The position numbers were made by a program, and so were the translations under genes. From positions 62,001-126,000 of the forward strand of contig NZ_CP066802.1 of assembly GCF_016598775.1 (NCBI RefSeq): a stretch of DNA of 64,000 nucleotides, read 5' to 3'. Origin of the DNA: Actinomyces weissii. GTDB lineage: Bacteria > Actinomycetota > Actinomycetes > Actinomycetales > Actinomycetaceae. Of the stretch, positions 1 to 9,148 are shown piece by piece (within the stretch, counting starts at the first letter, position 1; every line of letters starts with the position of its first letter). The notes below the pieces were generated by a model that saw only the letters and a list, made by a program, of their open reading frames with translations, was not told the DNA's origin and searched no databases.

Positions 1-293
1 GCCTCGATCGAGAAGCGCCCCCAGCAGGGCTGCGGCGTGGAGCCAGCCAGGGTGACCCGGGAGTGTGAGCGCACGTGCGCCACCTTGCTGGAGGTCGCCT
101 TGGTCAGCAGGCTCGCGTAGCCGCAGCGGTTCTCCGCGTCCGCCAGCATCAGGACCGGCTGGGTGTGCGGGGCGCCGTCCGGGCCGACCGTAGTGAGCAG
201 GACACGGCGGCCAGGTCCGAGAAGGGTCGGGACGGTGGGGAGAACTGACTCGACGTCAATAGTTCCCGGTGTGATCGCACTGGGGATGGTCAT
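1..293 (-). CDS. Pyridoxamine 5'-phosphate oxidase-like split-barrel protein (C-terminus outside window)
   Basis: This open frame reads leftwards from an ATG at 293 and leaves the window without a stop. Residues about 18-50 read LLGPGRRVLLTTVGPDG then APHTQPVLMLAD, and are followed by a segment containing TKATSSKVAHVRSHSRVTL. This is the usual N-terminal layout of FMN-binding split-barrel proteins of the pyridoxamine-phosphate-oxidase / general stress protein 26 type. Such proteins bind flavin or F420, but their substrate cannot be read from the family. About 97 codons are visible. It is separated from luxS by 200 bp with no other gene. The family call is moderately sure; the function is not known. 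Confidence 0.6.
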   Translation of the reverse strand, partial: MTIPSAITPGTIDVESVLPTVPTLLGPGRRVLLTTVGPDGAPHTQPVLMLADAENRCGYASLLTKATSSKVAHVRSHSRVTLAGSTPQPCWGRFSIE

Positions 294-493
294 GTCTCCA
301 TCCTGACAGGGGGTAGAAGGGGGTTGAGGGTTTGGGTGCCCTTTGTGCGGATTATTCAACCGCTTATGCGCCACGCCTGCAAGATTAGTGACCAAGATGA
401 AATAACCCAGTTAGATAGGCAAACCCCAGAGGTGGGTGTCTAGGCCCAGGGCCGTGTCCACCTCGCCCTTTTGAGCCGCCCCGCCCCCGGACC

Positions 494-1015
494 TCACCCA
501 GGCTGCTGACCGGGGATGACCGTCTCCCACTGCGCGCGGGCGGCCAGGAACCGGCCCACCGCCGCCTGCGCCCCCGCCAGGGAGTGGTTCGCCCCCCAGC
601 CGCACTGCACCTCGTTGGCGGCCGGGACCGCCGTCGCCGCCAGCACGTCCTGGCAGGTGGCCTCCAGCAGAGGCAGGAACTCTGCCGGCTCCAGCCCCAG
701 GGTCAGGGCGTAGAAGCCGGTCTGGCAGCCCATCGGGCTCCAGTCCACCAGGCGGTCGGTGTGGTTGCGCATCAGCTCAGCCACCAGGTGCTCTACCGAG
801 TGCACCGTCGCCATCTCCAGGTGCTCCTGGTTCGGCTGGCAGAAACGCACGTCGTACTTGACCAGCTCGTCACCGCCGGGCAGGCGCTTGCGGTCCGCCA
901 CCCGCACGAAGGGCGCCGCCACCTGGCGGTGGTCCAGGTTGAAGGACTCCACGTTCATACGAGGCTTCGTCCGGGGGCTGCTGGTCTGCGGGCAGGACTC
1001 GCTGTGCTCACTCAT
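494..1015 (-). CDS. luxS: S-ribosylhomocysteine lyase LuxS
   Basis: LuxS cleaves S-ribosylhomocysteine to homocysteine and DPD, the precursor of autoinducer-2, in the cytoplasmic activated-methyl cycle. The protein is 173 aa, slightly longer than the usual ~157 because of an N-terminal extension of about 18 residues. The metal-binding motif HSVEH gives His72 and His76, and CGWGANHSL gives the third ligand Cys138. The catalytic cysteine lies in [10 protein letters not shown] (Cys97), and the N-terminal substrate segment SFNLDH is present. An internal ATG at residue 20 is an alternative start that matches the family length. The gene is divergent from the hydrolase at 1055, with only 39 bp between starts. 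Confidence 0.95.
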   Translation of the reverse strand: MSEHSESCPQTSSPRTKPRMNVESFNLDHRQVAAPFVRVADRKRLPGGDELVKYDVRFCQPNQEHLEMATVHSVEHLVAELMRNHTDRLVDWSPMGCQTGFYALTLGLEPAEFLPLLEATCQDVLAATAVPAANEVQCGWGANHSLAGAQAAVGRFLAARAQWETVIPGQQPG

Positions 1016-1054
1016 GAACCCAGGCTACGACGGCGCCCCAGGCACAATCAGCAC

Positions 1055-2140
1055 ATGCCCAGCGCCGATACGCAGCCCGTGCCCGGAGCCACCGCGTCCC
1101 CTGACCCTACGGCGGGCGCGAGTCCGTGGCCCCAGCCGCAGGCCGCCGCCCCCACGGCTGTCACGGCTGCCGCAGCCGCCACGTCCACTCCCGCCGCTGC
1201 TACGTCCGCTTCCAGGGCTGCTGCCGCCACCCCCGCGGCTGTCGCAGCCGTGCGCACCACCACCCCGACGCCCGCCCCCGGCGTCGCCCTCCCGCCTGAG
1301 CCGCTCGCCCGCATCGAGGCCGGGCAGCCGGGAGCCCCCACCCTGGTGCTGCTCCACGGCGTCACCAGCTGCGCGGCCGCCCAGGCGGAGGCCGTACGGC
1401 ACTGGGTCGCCCGCGGCTACCGGGTGGTGGCCCTGGACGCCCGCGGTCACGGCCTGTCCCCGCGCTGGGGCGCCGCACAGCTGGAACGCGCCGGGGAGGT
1501 CCTGGTGGAGGACCTGCGCGCCGTCTTGGAGGACCTGGCCGCCCAGGCCCGCGCCCGGGCCGCCGCCGGGCTGCCTACCGCCCTGGACACCACCGGCAGG
1601 CCCCGGCCTCCTGTCGTGCTGGGCCACTCCATGGGGGCTGCTACCGCCATGGTGCTGGCCGGACGCCACCCAGAGCTGGTCAGCGGCGTCGTCCTGGAGG
1701 ACCCCGCCCTGTACGGCACCCGCAGCGAGGCAGAGCTCCTGGCCAGGGGGGCGGCACGGGAACGTGCCCGGGCCGCCCAGGCGGCTGACCCCACCACCGC
1801 CCTGGCTCAGGCCGCGGGCAGGCCCCTCCTGGAGGTGCTGCCCAGCGTATGGGCCAGCCAGTGCTGTGACCCCGCACTGCTGCGCACCGGCGTCGTGGCC
1901 CCGGAAGTGCCCTGGGAAGAGGCCCTGGCGGCGCTGCGCGTACCCACCCTGCTGCTGACCGGCAACCAGCCCGCCAGCGCCCGGCTGGGAGAGGACGGCC
2001 TGGCCCGGGCCCGGCAGCTGAACCCCCGTGTCCAGGTGGTGCTGGTGGACGGCGCAGGCCACCAGGTGCGCAGCACCCGTCCTCGGCAGTACTACTCCGC
2101 CGTGGAGCGCTGGCTGGGGCGGCTGCCTCTCAATCCGTGA
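1055..2140 (+). CDS. Alpha/beta hydrolase with Ala/Pro/Thr-rich N-terminus
   Basis: This is a predicted serine hydrolase of the alpha/beta fold, 361 aa from the ATG at 1055. Residues 1-~85 are a low-complexity Ala/Thr/Pro stretch. The fold proper begins near LARIEAGQPGAPTLVLLHG, with the oxyanion segment LLHGVTS. The nucleophile elbow is GHSMGA and the late histidine is in DGAGHQVRS. The extended frame would run back to 584 over luxS, so 1055 or a later GTG near 1249 is the likelier start; the real start may lie after the Ala-rich stretch. The next gene begins 31 bp downstream, so the two may be co-transcribed. The substrate is unknown. Confidence 0.75.
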   Translation: MPSADTQPVPGATASPDPTAGASPWPQPQAAAPTAVTAAAAATSTPAAATSASRAAAATPAAVAAVRTTTPTPAPGVALPPEPLARIEAGQPGAPTLVLLHGVTSCAAAQAEAVRHWVARGYRVVALDARGHGLSPRWGAAQLERAGEVLVEDLRAVLEDLAAQARARAAAGLPTALDTTGRPRPPVVLGHSMGAATAMVLAGRHPELVSGVVLEDPALYGTRSEAELLARGAARERARAAQAADPTTALAQAAGRPLLEVLPSVWASQCCDPALLRTGVVAPEVPWEEALAALRVPTLLLTGNQPASARLGEDGLARARQLNPRVQVVLVDGAGHQVRSTRPRQYYSAVERWLGRLPLNP

Positions 2141-2171
2141 CCAAGTGGTGGCTGCGTGGGAGGATCGTCCT

Positions 2172-3524
2172 ATGACCGTTAGAACCAGACGCCCTGTCGT
2201 CCCGGACGTACCGTCCCCCCGCAGCCAGGGGGAGTCCATTGCCACCGTAATGGCCATGCTCACGGTGGCGGCGGTGGGCGTGTACTTTGTGCGCAGCCTG
2301 ATCGGCCCAGCGTTCTTCGCCCTCACGCTGGTCATCACGGTGCGGCCGATGGTGTCCTGGCTGGTGCGTCGGCACGTGCCCCGGCTGCTGGCCGCGACCT
2401 TGGCGCTGGCCTCGATCTTCGCCTTCGTTATGGCCATGTTCGTGGCCCTGGGGGTGGCGGTGGCCCAGCTGGTGGACACCCTGCCTGGCTACTCCGAGCG
2501 CTTCCAGCAGCTGTGGGGGCAGGTCCTGCGCCACCTCGTCAAGGTGGGGGTGGACCAGGACACGCTGCTCAAGCAGCTGAGCTCCATGATCGACACCCAG
2601 AAGGCGGTCTCGCTGGCCCAGGAGCTGCTGGTCCAGCTCTCCTCCATGGGCTCGATCCTCACCCTGCTGGCGCTAACGGTCGCCTTCATCATCTTTGACA
2701 CGTCCAGGATCGAGGGCCGCACCGCCGCCCTTGTGGAGCTCAAGCCCGGCCTGGCCTCCGCGCTGGCGGACTTTGCGCAGTCGGTGCGCTCCTACTGGAT
2801 GGTCTCCACCATCTTCGGTCTGATCGTCGCGGCCCTCAACGGCTTGTCGCTGTGGTGGCTGGGCGTGCCGATGGCGGTTACCTGGGCGCTGCTGGCCTTC
2901 GTCACCAACTACATCCCCAATATCGGCTTCGTGATCGGGGTGATCCCGCCCGCGATCCTGGCGCTGGTGGACTCCGGCCCCTGGACCGCCCTGTGGGTGG
3001 TGGTGATCTACTCGGTTACCAATTTCGTGATCCAGTCGATCATCCAGCCCAAGTTCACCGGCGACGCCGTGGGCCTGAACCTGACCACCACCTTCCTGTC
3101 CCTGGTGTTCTGGTCCTCGGTGATCGGCGCCCTGGGCACGATCCTGGCGGTCCCGCTGACCCTGTTCGTCAAGGCGCTGTTCATCGACTCCGACCCCCGC
3201 TCCGCCTGGGTGGGCCTGTTCCTGTCCGCCGGGGACTCGCCGGACCTGGTCACCGAGTCCCGGCCCTCCGAGCTGGCCGCCCGAGACCTGGACGGCGACG
3301 ACGTCGAGAGCCTGGACGCCGCGCAGCGCAGGCGTGTGGAGGGAGTGGCCCGGGAGGTCGCCCGCACCACGGCGGCCGCCGCCACCGGCAAGGCGCTGCG
3401 CCCGCGACAAGAGCGTGACACTGAGACGGCGGGCGCAGGCAGGAAGGGGGCGGGCGCTGAGGGGCGGCCCCGCAGCCGCTCCGGGAAGCCCGGTAAGGAG
3501 TCCTCCCGGCAGGGCAAGGACTGA
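2172..3524 (+). CDS. AI-2E family transporter (PerM/TqsA type membrane protein)
   Basis: This 450-aa membrane protein has an N-terminal pair of helices (residues about 23-60), another near 75-100, and a C-terminal block with the family signature NYIPNIGFVIGVIPPAILAL. That block is followed by SVTNFVIQSIIQPKFTGDAVGLN. It matches the AI-2E / UPF0118 family, whose members include the E. coli AI-2 exporter TqsA and various antiporters. The last ~80 residues are a charged cytoplasmic tail. The ATG at 2172 follows GGGAGGATCG. Its position two genes from luxS suggests a role in AI-2 movement, but most family members have other or unknown substrates, so this is inference. Confidence 0.85.
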   Translation: MTVRTRRPVVPDVPSPRSQGESIATVMAMLTVAAVGVYFVRSLIGPAFFALTLVITVRPMVSWLVRRHVPRLLAATLALASIFAFVMAMFVALGVAVAQLVDTLPGYSERFQQLWGQVLRHLVKVGVDQDTLLKQLSSMIDTQKAVSLAQELLVQLSSMGSILTLLALTVAFIIFDTSRIEGRTAALVELKPGLASALADFAQSVRSYWMVSTIFGLIVAALNGLSLWWLGVPMAVTWALLAFVTNYIPNIGFVIGVIPPAILALVDSGPWTALWVVVIYSVTNFVIQSIIQPKFTGDAVGLNLTTTFLSLVFWSSVIGALGTILAVPLTLFVKALFIDSDPRSAWVGLFLSAGDSPDLVTESRPSELAARDLDGDDVESLDAAQRRRVEGVAREVARTTAAAATGKALRPRQERDTETAGAGRKGAGAEGRPRSRSGKPGKESSRQGKD

Positions 3525-3684
3525 GCAGGGCGGGGCCTGAGCGGGACGCTCCCGGATGCGGCGGGAGCGCCCGGATGCGTCCCGCTGGCAGGCACGTACC
3601 AAGCGGCCGCACGTGCGGTAGCCGGGGCCTGCAGGTGGCGCCCCGCTGTCTCCCCGGGCCGCTGAGGCCATCACTTTCCCTTGA

Positions 3685-3737
3685 AACGCCAGGAAATGTT
3701 GATTTAGGTACCCCCTGAATCAACACGGTTTGGCGTT
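3685..3737. terminator. Nested inverted repeat between convergent genes
   Basis: Two inverted repeats are nested here. AACGCCA (3685-3691) pairs with TGGCGTT (3731-3737), and TGTTGATT (3697-3704) pairs with AATCAACA (3718-3725). A symmetric 5x5 unpaired segment separates the two stems and the loop is 13 nt. The element lies between the end of the AI-2E transporter gene and the end of pdxK, which converge. A bidirectional terminator is likely, but there is no obvious T-run, so a protein-binding site is an alternative. Confidence 0.45.
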
Positions 3738-3764
3738 CTGGGAGGAAGCGTGACGGTTTAGGCC

Positions 3765-4583
3765 TCAGGCCTGGCGGTAGCAGCCCTGGTAGACGCAGTC
3801 GAAGGGCGCGTTGCCGTGCATCCGGTGCGTGATCGCCGAGACCACGACCTCCTTGGCGGTACGGGCCGCCTCCAGGGGCGTGGCGCCCTTGGCCAGCTCG
3901 GCGGTGATGGCGGCGGCCAAGGTGCAGCCCGCCCCGGAGACGCGCTCGCGGCCGATGGCCGGGACCTCCAGCACCTCCAGGTCGCTGCCGTCGTAGAAGA
4001 CGTCCAGGGCGGTGCCGGTGTCCAGCAGGGTGCCGGCCTTGGCCAGCACATTGGGCACGCCCTGGTCGTGGATGCGCTTGGCGGCGTCCTTGAGCTGGGC
4101 CACCGAGGTGATCTCCTCCATGCCGGAGAGCACCTGGGACTCGAACAGGTTAGGGGTGGTGATGGTTGCCAGGGGCAGCACCTGCTCGCGCAGGGCGTTG
4201 TCGATGTCCAGCGCGGCCCCGGGCTCCTGCCCCTTGCAGATCAGCACCGGGTCCACCACGACCTGGGGGAAGCGGTACTGCTTGAGGGCCTGCGCCGTCG
4301 CCTCGATGGTGGGGACGGTCCCCAGCATGCCGATCTTCACGGCGTCGACCTGCCCGTGTACACCGACGGCGGCCTCCACCTGGTCGGTGAGCACCTGCGG
4401 GTCGATGGGTACGAAGCGGTGGTCGAAGCCCTGCTTGGGGTCGAAGGACACGATGCAGGTCAGGGCCACGCAACCGAACACGCCCAGCTGCGTGAAGGTC
4501 CGTAGGTCGGTCTGTGCGCCGGCACCGCCAGAGGCCTCCGAGCCCGCGATGGCCAGGGTGATAGGGGTTCGCTGATTCGTCAT
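3765..4583 (-). CDS. pdxK: Pyridoxal/pyridoxine kinase (ThiD-like PdxK)
   Basis: This ribokinase-fold enzyme phosphorylates B6 vitamers for pyridoxal-phosphate salvage in the cytoplasm; related ThiD enzymes act on hydroxymethylpyrimidine. The protein is 272 aa. The N-terminus ITLAIAGSEASGGAGAQTD is the ThiD/PdxK substrate motif. KIGMLG and VVVDPVLICKG are conserved core strands, and VSGAGCTLAAAITAELAKG is the anion-hole/catalytic motif, with the Cys typical of Gram-positive PdxK. The ATG at 4583 is preferred to an upstream one at 4673, which would add 30 unrelated residues. Upstream lies the 51-bp palindrome at 4675-4725, a plausible operator for this gene. Confidence 0.85.
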   Translation of the reverse strand: MTNQRTPITLAIAGSEASGGAGAQTDLRTFTQLGVFGCVALTCIVSFDPKQGFDHRFVPIDPQVLTDQVEAAVGVHGQVDAVKIGMLGTVPTIEATAQALKQYRFPQVVVDPVLICKGQEPGAALDIDNALREQVLPLATITTPNLFESQVLSGMEEITSVAQLKDAAKRIHDQGVPNVLAKAGTLLDTGTALDVFYDGSDLEVLEVPAIGRERVSGAGCTLAAAITAELAKGATPLEAARTAKEVVVSAITHRMHGNAPFDCVYQGCYRQA

Positions 4584-4674
4584 GCGGCCACTGTGCCCTG
4601 AACCGGGGCCGGACCGCCAGTTGGCCCACCTGTTGGTGACGCCTTGCTGCCTCCAGGCGTCTGCCAGGCCCACC

Positions 4675-4725
4675 CACCTGCTACTAACTGCTAATTTAGG
4701 CTAAATTAGCAGTTAGTAGCAGGTG
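4675..4725. repeat. 51-bp perfect palindrome in a divergent promoter region
   Basis: Two 25-nt arms (4675-4699 and 4701-4725) are exact reverse complements around the single base 4700. The outer part of each arm contains CACCTGCTACTAACTGC, and the centre is the A/T-rich TAATTTAGGCTAAATTA. It lies 92 bp upstream of the pdxK start and 137 bp upstream of the amylosucrase start, on opposite strands. It cannot be a terminator for either of these divergent genes, so an operator or cruciform element is more likely. Confidence 0.8.
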
Positions 4726-4861
4726 CCTGTGGGGCGGAGCCTGCTCGCAGGTGGACGACGCCGCCGTCGCCGCCCAGGTACCGGCAGCCAGCGTGCCAGC
4801 CGGTGCCGCAAGATCCCCCGAACCCCTCCCGTGGCAGGCGCAGATCGGTCACTATGGAAGC

Positions 4862-6916
4862 ATGACTGTGAGCCGCGACACCCAGACCACGCCTGCCGCA
4901 CCCACCTGGGGGGCCCGGCTACCAGGAGTCGTGCGCGACGCCGTCGACGCCGTGACCGGCCCCGACACCAGCCTGGACGCCACCGCCCGGCAGGTCCTGC
5001 ACGCGCGGGTCGAGCGCTGGTACCCCGACCTGGCGGAGGGCCTGTCCACCCTCTACGGGGAACCAGCCGCCAGCCAGGCCCTGGCCCCCCTGCTTGCCAC
5101 CGCCGCCCGCGCCTACGTGGAGCGCGACCCCGGGCTGCGGCGCCTGGACCTGACCCGCAGCCTGGCCCCCGGCTGGCTCCAGGAGCCTGGACGCATCGGC
5201 TACGCCGCCTACACCGAGCGCTTCGCCGGGAGCCTGCGCGGCGTGGAGGAGCGCATCAGCTACCTGCGCGAGCTCGGGGTCACCTACCTGCACCTCATGC
5301 CCCTGCTCACCCCCCGCCCCGGGGACTCCGACGGCGGCTACGCGGTGGCCGACCACACCACCGTCAGCCCCGCCCTGGGCACCATGCAGGACCTGGCCCA
5401 CCTCACCGAGGCCCTGCGACGCGCAGGCATCAGCCTGGCGGTGGACGTGGTGCTCAACCACGTGGCCCGCGAGCACGAGTGGGCCCGCCGCGCCCGCGCC
5501 GGGGAGGAGCGCTACCGCCGCTACTTCCACATCTTCCCCGACCGCACCGAGCCCGACCAGTACGAGGCCACCCTGCCCGACCTGGGCCCCGCCTCCGCCC
5601 CTGGTAGCTTCACCTGGGACGAGCAGGCCGCCGGGTGGGTGTGGACCACCTTCAACCCCTTCCAGTGGGACCTGAACTGGCGCAACCCTGAGGTCATGGA
5701 CGAGTACGCCCGCACCGTCCTGGACCTGGCCAACCGGGGCGTGGAGGTGCTGCGCCTGGACGGCCTGCCCTTCACTATCAAGCGCAAGGGCACCGACTGC
5801 CAGGGCGAGCCGGAGGTCCACGCCGTCACCCAGGTGCTCAAGGCCCTCACCCGGGTGGCCTGCCCCGCCGTGGCCCTGGAGGTGGACGCCGACGCGGTAC
5901 CCACCGAGCTGATCCAGTACCTGGGCCAGGGCCGCTACACCGGCAAGGCCGCCGACCTGGCCCCCCACAACCCGCTCATGGTGCAGATCTGGTCCATGCT
6001 CGCCAGCCGCAACGTACGCCTGGCCTCCCAGGCCCTGCGCTCCCTGCCCGCTGAGCCCCCGGCAGCCACCTGGGTCACCTACCTGCGCAGCCACGACGAC
6101 ATCGTCTGGTCCGTCCGGGACGAGGACGCCGAGGCGGCGGGCCTCAACGGCTACTGGCACCGGGTCTTCCTGTCCGACTGGTACCAGGGCCTGTACCCCA
6201 TGAGTGACGCGCGCGGCCTGGTCTACCAGCACAGCCCCTCCACCGGTGAGAGCCGGATCGCGGGCACCGCCGCCAGCCTGATCGGCCTGGAGGCGGCGGC
6301 GGAGGCGCTCGCGGGAGTGGCGGACGAGACCCCCGCCTGGCGGGAGGAGGAGCTGCGCACCTGGTACGAGCAGCGGCTGCACGCGCTGCGCCTGGCCTAC
6401 GCCGTCGTCTACGGCTGGGGCGGGCTGCCGGTGCTGTGGAGCGGAGACGAGCTCGGCCAGCTCAACGACCCTAACTGGGACACAGAGCCGGGGCACGAGC
6501 ACGACTGCCGCTGGGCCGGGAGGCCGGTGCTCAGCGCGGCCGCGGTGGCGCAGCGGCACGACGCCGGGACCCTGGCCGGGAGGGTGTTCGAGGAGCTGGC
6601 CCACCTGGGCCGGGTGCGGGCCAGCCTGCCCCAGCTGGGCGCCGAGGTGCGCACCCAGGTGGCGCCGGTGGACGACGACGGCGTGCTGGTCACCTTCCGG
6701 GACCACCCGCGCGGCAGCTTCGTGGGCGTGTACAACGTGACCGGCCAGTGGCGCTCCCTGCCCGCCGCCCGCCTGGCCGAGTACGGGGTGCTGGGGGCGG
6801 TGGACGTGCTCACCGACACCGTCCCCTCCGGCTCCACCACCCTGGAGGGGGCGGGGGACGGCCTGGTGCCGGTGCCGCCCTACGCCGCCTGGTGGCTGGT
6901 GCGCTCCACGGACTGA
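4862..6916 (+). CDS. Amylosucrase-like glycoside hydrolase family 13 enzyme
   Basis: This cytoplasmic or surface GH13 enzyme most resembles amylosucrase, which transfers glucose from sucrose to an alpha-glucan and releases fructose. It is 684 aa, a little longer than known amylosucrases (~640). An N-terminal helical region (1-~110) precedes the barrel. Diagnostic segments are [17 protein letters not shown] and [12 protein letters not shown]. The catalytic set is complete: nucleophile Asp near 300 (EVLRLDG), acid/base Glu near 339 (ALEVD), and the third Asp near 412 (YLRSHDD). The start at 4862 fits the leader and domain length. The other subfamily possibility is sucrose hydrolase, which shares these motifs. 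Confidence 0.85.
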   Translation: MTVSRDTQTTPAAPTWGARLPGVVRDAVDAVTGPDTSLDATARQVLHARVERWYPDLAEGLSTLYGEPAASQALAPLLATAARAYVERDPGLRRLDLTRSLAPGWLQEPGRIGYAAYTERFAGSLRGVEERISYLRELGVTYLHLMPLLTPRPGDSDGGYAVADHTTVSPALGTMQDLAHLTEALRRAGISLAVDVVLNHVAREHEWARRARAGEERYRRYFHIFPDRTEPDQYEATLPDLGPASAPGSFTWDEQAAGWVWTTFNPFQWDLNWRNPEVMDEYARTVLDLANRGVEVLRLDGLPFTIKRKGTDCQGEPEVHAVTQVLKALTRVACPAVALEVDADAVPTELIQYLGQGRYTGKAADLAPHNPLMVQIWSMLASRNVRLASQALRSLPAEPPAATWVTYLRSHDDIVWSVRDEDAEAAGLNGYWHRVFLSDWYQGLYPMSDARGLVYQHSPSTGESRIAGTAASLIGLEAAAEALAGVADETPAWREEELRTWYEQRLHALRLAYAVVYGWGGLPVLWSGDELGQLNDPNWDTEPGHEHDCRWAGRPVLSAAAVAQRHDAGTLAGRVFEELAHLGRVRASLPQLGAEVRTQVAPVDDDGVLVTFRDHPRGSFVGVYNVTGQWRSLPAARLAEYGVLGAVDVLTDTVPSGSTTLEGAGDGLVPVPPYAAWWLVRSTD

Positions 6917-6962
6917 CAGGGGCAGTGAGGGCCCAGGGCTGGTGGCACGGCATCATTGGGGC

Positions 6963-8492
6963 ATGAACCGTGAGCCCGCGCCCGCCGCCTACACCCCCGT
7001 GGCCTTGCCGGAGGCAGGGGCGCCCGCGCCGGAGGCCCCCCGCCCGCTCAGCGTCTTCGACCTGATGCGCGTGGGCATCGGCCCCTCCTCCTCCCACACC
7101 GTCGGGCCCATGCGCGCCGGGCGGGCCTTCGCCGCCGCGCTCGCCCGCCTGCTGGGGGCTGGCGACGGCACCTGCCCCGGGCCGGTGGCCCGCATACGCA
7201 TCGAGCTCTTCGGCTCCCTGGGGGCCACCGGGCGCGGCCACGCCACCGACCGCGCCGTCGTCATGGGCCTGGCCGGGCACGAGCCCGAGACCGTCCCGGC
7301 CGCCGTGTGCGAGCACCTGCTGGAGCAGGCCCTGGAGGCCGGGGAGCTGCTGGTCGACGGCGTCGGCCCCGTGCCCTTCAGCGCTAACGACATCCGCTTC
7401 CTGCCGGGGCGGGTGCTGCCCTACCACGTCAACGCCCTGACCCTGACCGCCTTCCGGTGTGACGGCACCGAGCTGGCCCGCCGCACCTACTACTCCGTGG
7501 GTGGGGGATTCGTCATGGAGGAGCTGCCCGGCACCGGTCCCGGTACCGGCAGCGCCACGGTCCGGGCCCTGGACGTGCCGGCTACTGCCCAGGACCACAG
7601 GCAGCCCGTCCCCTACCCTTTTGCTACGGGGGCCGCCCTGCTGGGGACCTGTGAGCGCACCGGCCTGCGCGTCTCCGACCTCGTGCGTGCCAACGAGCTG
7701 GCCGCCCGCCCTGAGGCGGAGGTGACCGCCTACCTGGACCTGCTGCACCGGAGCATGCGTGAGTGCATCGAGGCGGGGCTGGGCGCGGAGGGCGTCCTGC
7801 CCGGCGGGCTGGGGGTGCGACGGCGTGCCAAGGCCCTCCACGAGCGGCTGCTGGCCAGCACCACCGGGCCGCAGGCGGCCCTGGCGCAGGCTGACCCGTT
7901 GCGCGGCATGGACTGGGTTAACCTGTTCGCGCTCGCGGTCAACGAGGAGAACGCGGCCGGGCGGCGCGTGGTCACCGCCCCCACTAACGGGGCCGCCGGG
8001 GTGGTGCCTGCGGTGCTGGCCTACTACGAGCGCTTCGTCCCTGGGGCTGACAGGGACGGCGTGCACCGTTTCCTGCTGGCGGCCACGGCGGTGGGCGGCC
8101 TGATAAAGACGAACGCCTCTATCGCTGGGGCGGAGGTCGGCTGCCAGGGGGAGGTGGGGTCGGCCTCGTCTATGGCGGCCGCCGGGCTGGCGGAGGCCTT
8201 GGGCGGCACCCCCGAGCAGGTGGAGAACGCGGCGGAGATCGCTATGGAGCACAACCTGGGGCTGACCTGTGACCCGGTGGGTGGGCTGGTGCAGATCCCC
8301 TGCATCGAGCGCAACGCGGTGGCTGCCGTGAAGGCCATCAACGCGGCGCGTATGGCGCTGTGGGGGCAGGGGCGGCACGCGGTGAGCCTGGACGCGGTCA
8401 TTGAGACCATGCGGCAGACCGGGGTGGACATGCTCTCCAAGTACAAGGAGACCGCCACCGGCGGCCTGGCCGTGAACGTCGTGGAGTGCTGA
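6963..8492 (+). CDS. sdaA: L-serine ammonia-lyase, iron-sulfur dependent, single chain
   Basis: This enzyme deaminates L-serine to pyruvate and ammonia with a [4Fe-4S] cluster. The protein is 509 aa, longer than the usual ~460 through an N-terminal Pro/Ala extension. The beta-domain motif [16 protein letters not shown] is near residues 35-52. The alpha domain carries the likely cluster cysteines in GCQGEVGSA (~394), LTCDP (~435) and QIPCIERN (~446). [10 protein letters not shown] is also conserved. The ATG at 6963 follows a short gap after the amylosucrase gene. The beta and alpha subunits are fused, as in E. coli SdaA and unlike the two-subunit Firmicute enzymes. Confidence 0.93.
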   Translation: MNREPAPAAYTPVALPEAGAPAPEAPRPLSVFDLMRVGIGPSSSHTVGPMRAGRAFAAALARLLGAGDGTCPGPVARIRIELFGSLGATGRGHATDRAVVMGLAGHEPETVPAAVCEHLLEQALEAGELLVDGVGPVPFSANDIRFLPGRVLPYHVNALTLTAFRCDGTELARRTYYSVGGGFVMEELPGTGPGTGSATVRALDVPATAQDHRQPVPYPFATGAALLGTCERTGLRVSDLVRANELAARPEAEVTAYLDLLHRSMRECIEAGLGAEGVLPGGLGVRRRAKALHERLLASTTGPQAALAQADPLRGMDWVNLFALAVNEENAAGRRVVTAPTNGAAGVVPAVLAYYERFVPGADRDGVHRFLLAATAVGGLIKTNASIAGAEVGCQGEVGSASSMAAAGLAEALGGTPEQVENAAEIAMEHNLGLTCDPVGGLVQIPCIERNAVAAVKAINAARMALWGQGRHAVSLDAVIETMRQTGVDMLSKYKETATGGLAVNVVEC

Positions 8493-8574
8493 GGGGCGGG
8501 CCGGGAGCGTGGCCTGGGCGGCTGCCGGGAGTGTGCGGCCTGGACGGGCCGGGCGTGGGCCTGCGTGAGCCGCC

Positions 8575-8835
8575 CTACTCGTAGTGGTAGCGGCAGGCGG
8601 CGACCAGGATGTTCCCGGCGTCGTCGATCCGGTACACCAGGCGGTGCTCAGCGGTGATGCGCCGTGACCAGTAGCCGGTCAGGGAGTGGCGCAGCGGCTC
8701 GGGCTTGCCCAGGCCCTCGTGCCCGCCACGCTGAACGTCCCGCAGGAGCTGGTTGATGCGTTTGAGGATCTTGCGGTCCTGGGCCTGCCACCACAGGTAG
8801 TCCGCCCAGGCTGACTCGTCCCAGATGAGTGCCAC
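8575..8835 (-). CDS. yoeB: YoeB/Txe family toxin (mRNA interferase)
   Basis: YoeB is a ribosome-dependent mRNase that cuts at the A site when released from YefM. The protein is 86 aa with the family features WDESAWADYLWWQ at the N-terminus, ILKRINQLLRDV in the helical part, and the C-terminal RLVYRIDD ... CRYHYE tail that forms the active site. The start codon is GTG (complement of 8833-8835), one base after the yefM stop, so the pair is translationally coupled. It is probably autoregulated with YefM through the operator at 9131-9148. The family call is very sure. Confidence 0.93.
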   Translation of the reverse strand: MALIWDESAWADYLWWQAQDRKILKRINQLLRDVQRGGHEGLGKPEPLRHSLTGYWSRRITAEHRLVYRIDDAGNILVAACRYHYE

Positions 8836-8836
8836 C

Positions 8837-9094
8837 TCAATCGGTCTCGATCAGCTCGTGCTGTGCGCCGACGCCGCCGTCCAGCCGTTCCACCGCCGCC
8901 AGCAGCCGCTTGGCGTTGGCGGGGTTGCGCAGCAGGTAGTCCGTCTCCTTGAGCGACTGGTACTCCGCCAGGGAGACGATCACAGCGGGCTCGTGCCCGG
9001 CGCGCGTGATGACGACCTCCTCGCAGTCGTTGACCACGGAGTCGAGCACCTCCGCGTATCGGGCGCGAGACTCGGTGTAGGTCATGGTCTTCAT
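8837..9094 (-). CDS. yefM: YefM/Phd family antitoxin
   Basis: This antitoxin and autorepressor for YoeB is 85 aa. The N-terminal DNA-binding/dimerisation part reads MKTMTYTESRARYAEVLD, and the conserved core is VVITRAGHEPAVIVSLAEYQSLKETDYLL split over residues ~28-56. The C-terminal ~25 residues are the acidic toxin-neutralising tail. It is first in the two-gene operon with yoeB. The upstream region contains two TGTACA-type boxes whose centres are 12 bp apart, as in the well-studied E. coli yefM operator, so conditional cooperativity is likely. Confidence 0.92.
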   Translation of the reverse strand: MKTMTYTESRARYAEVLDSVVNDCEEVVITRAGHEPAVIVSLAEYQSLKETDYLLRNPANAKRLLAAVERLDGGVGAQHELIETD

Positions 9095-9130
9095 GCAGGC
9101 TCCTCGGGGCGACGACGTCAGGCGGTTGTC

Positions 9131-9148
9131 TGTACAGAAGGCTGTACG
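9131..9148 (-). promoter_or_regulatory. YefM operator (two TGTACA-type boxes)
   Basis: TGTACA at 9131-9136 and TGTACG at 9143-9148 have a centre-to-centre distance of exactly 12 bp and lie 37-54 bp upstream of the yefM start. Paired TGTACA cores at this spacing are the established binding site of E. coli YefM-YoeB. Presence is seen directly; function is inferred. Confidence 0.75.

Noticed and set aside
584..1054. Open frame extending the hydrolase gene leftwards across luxS
   Set aside because: It is antisense to luxS and its text is a shadow ([16 protein letters not shown]); luxS has full catalytic motifs.
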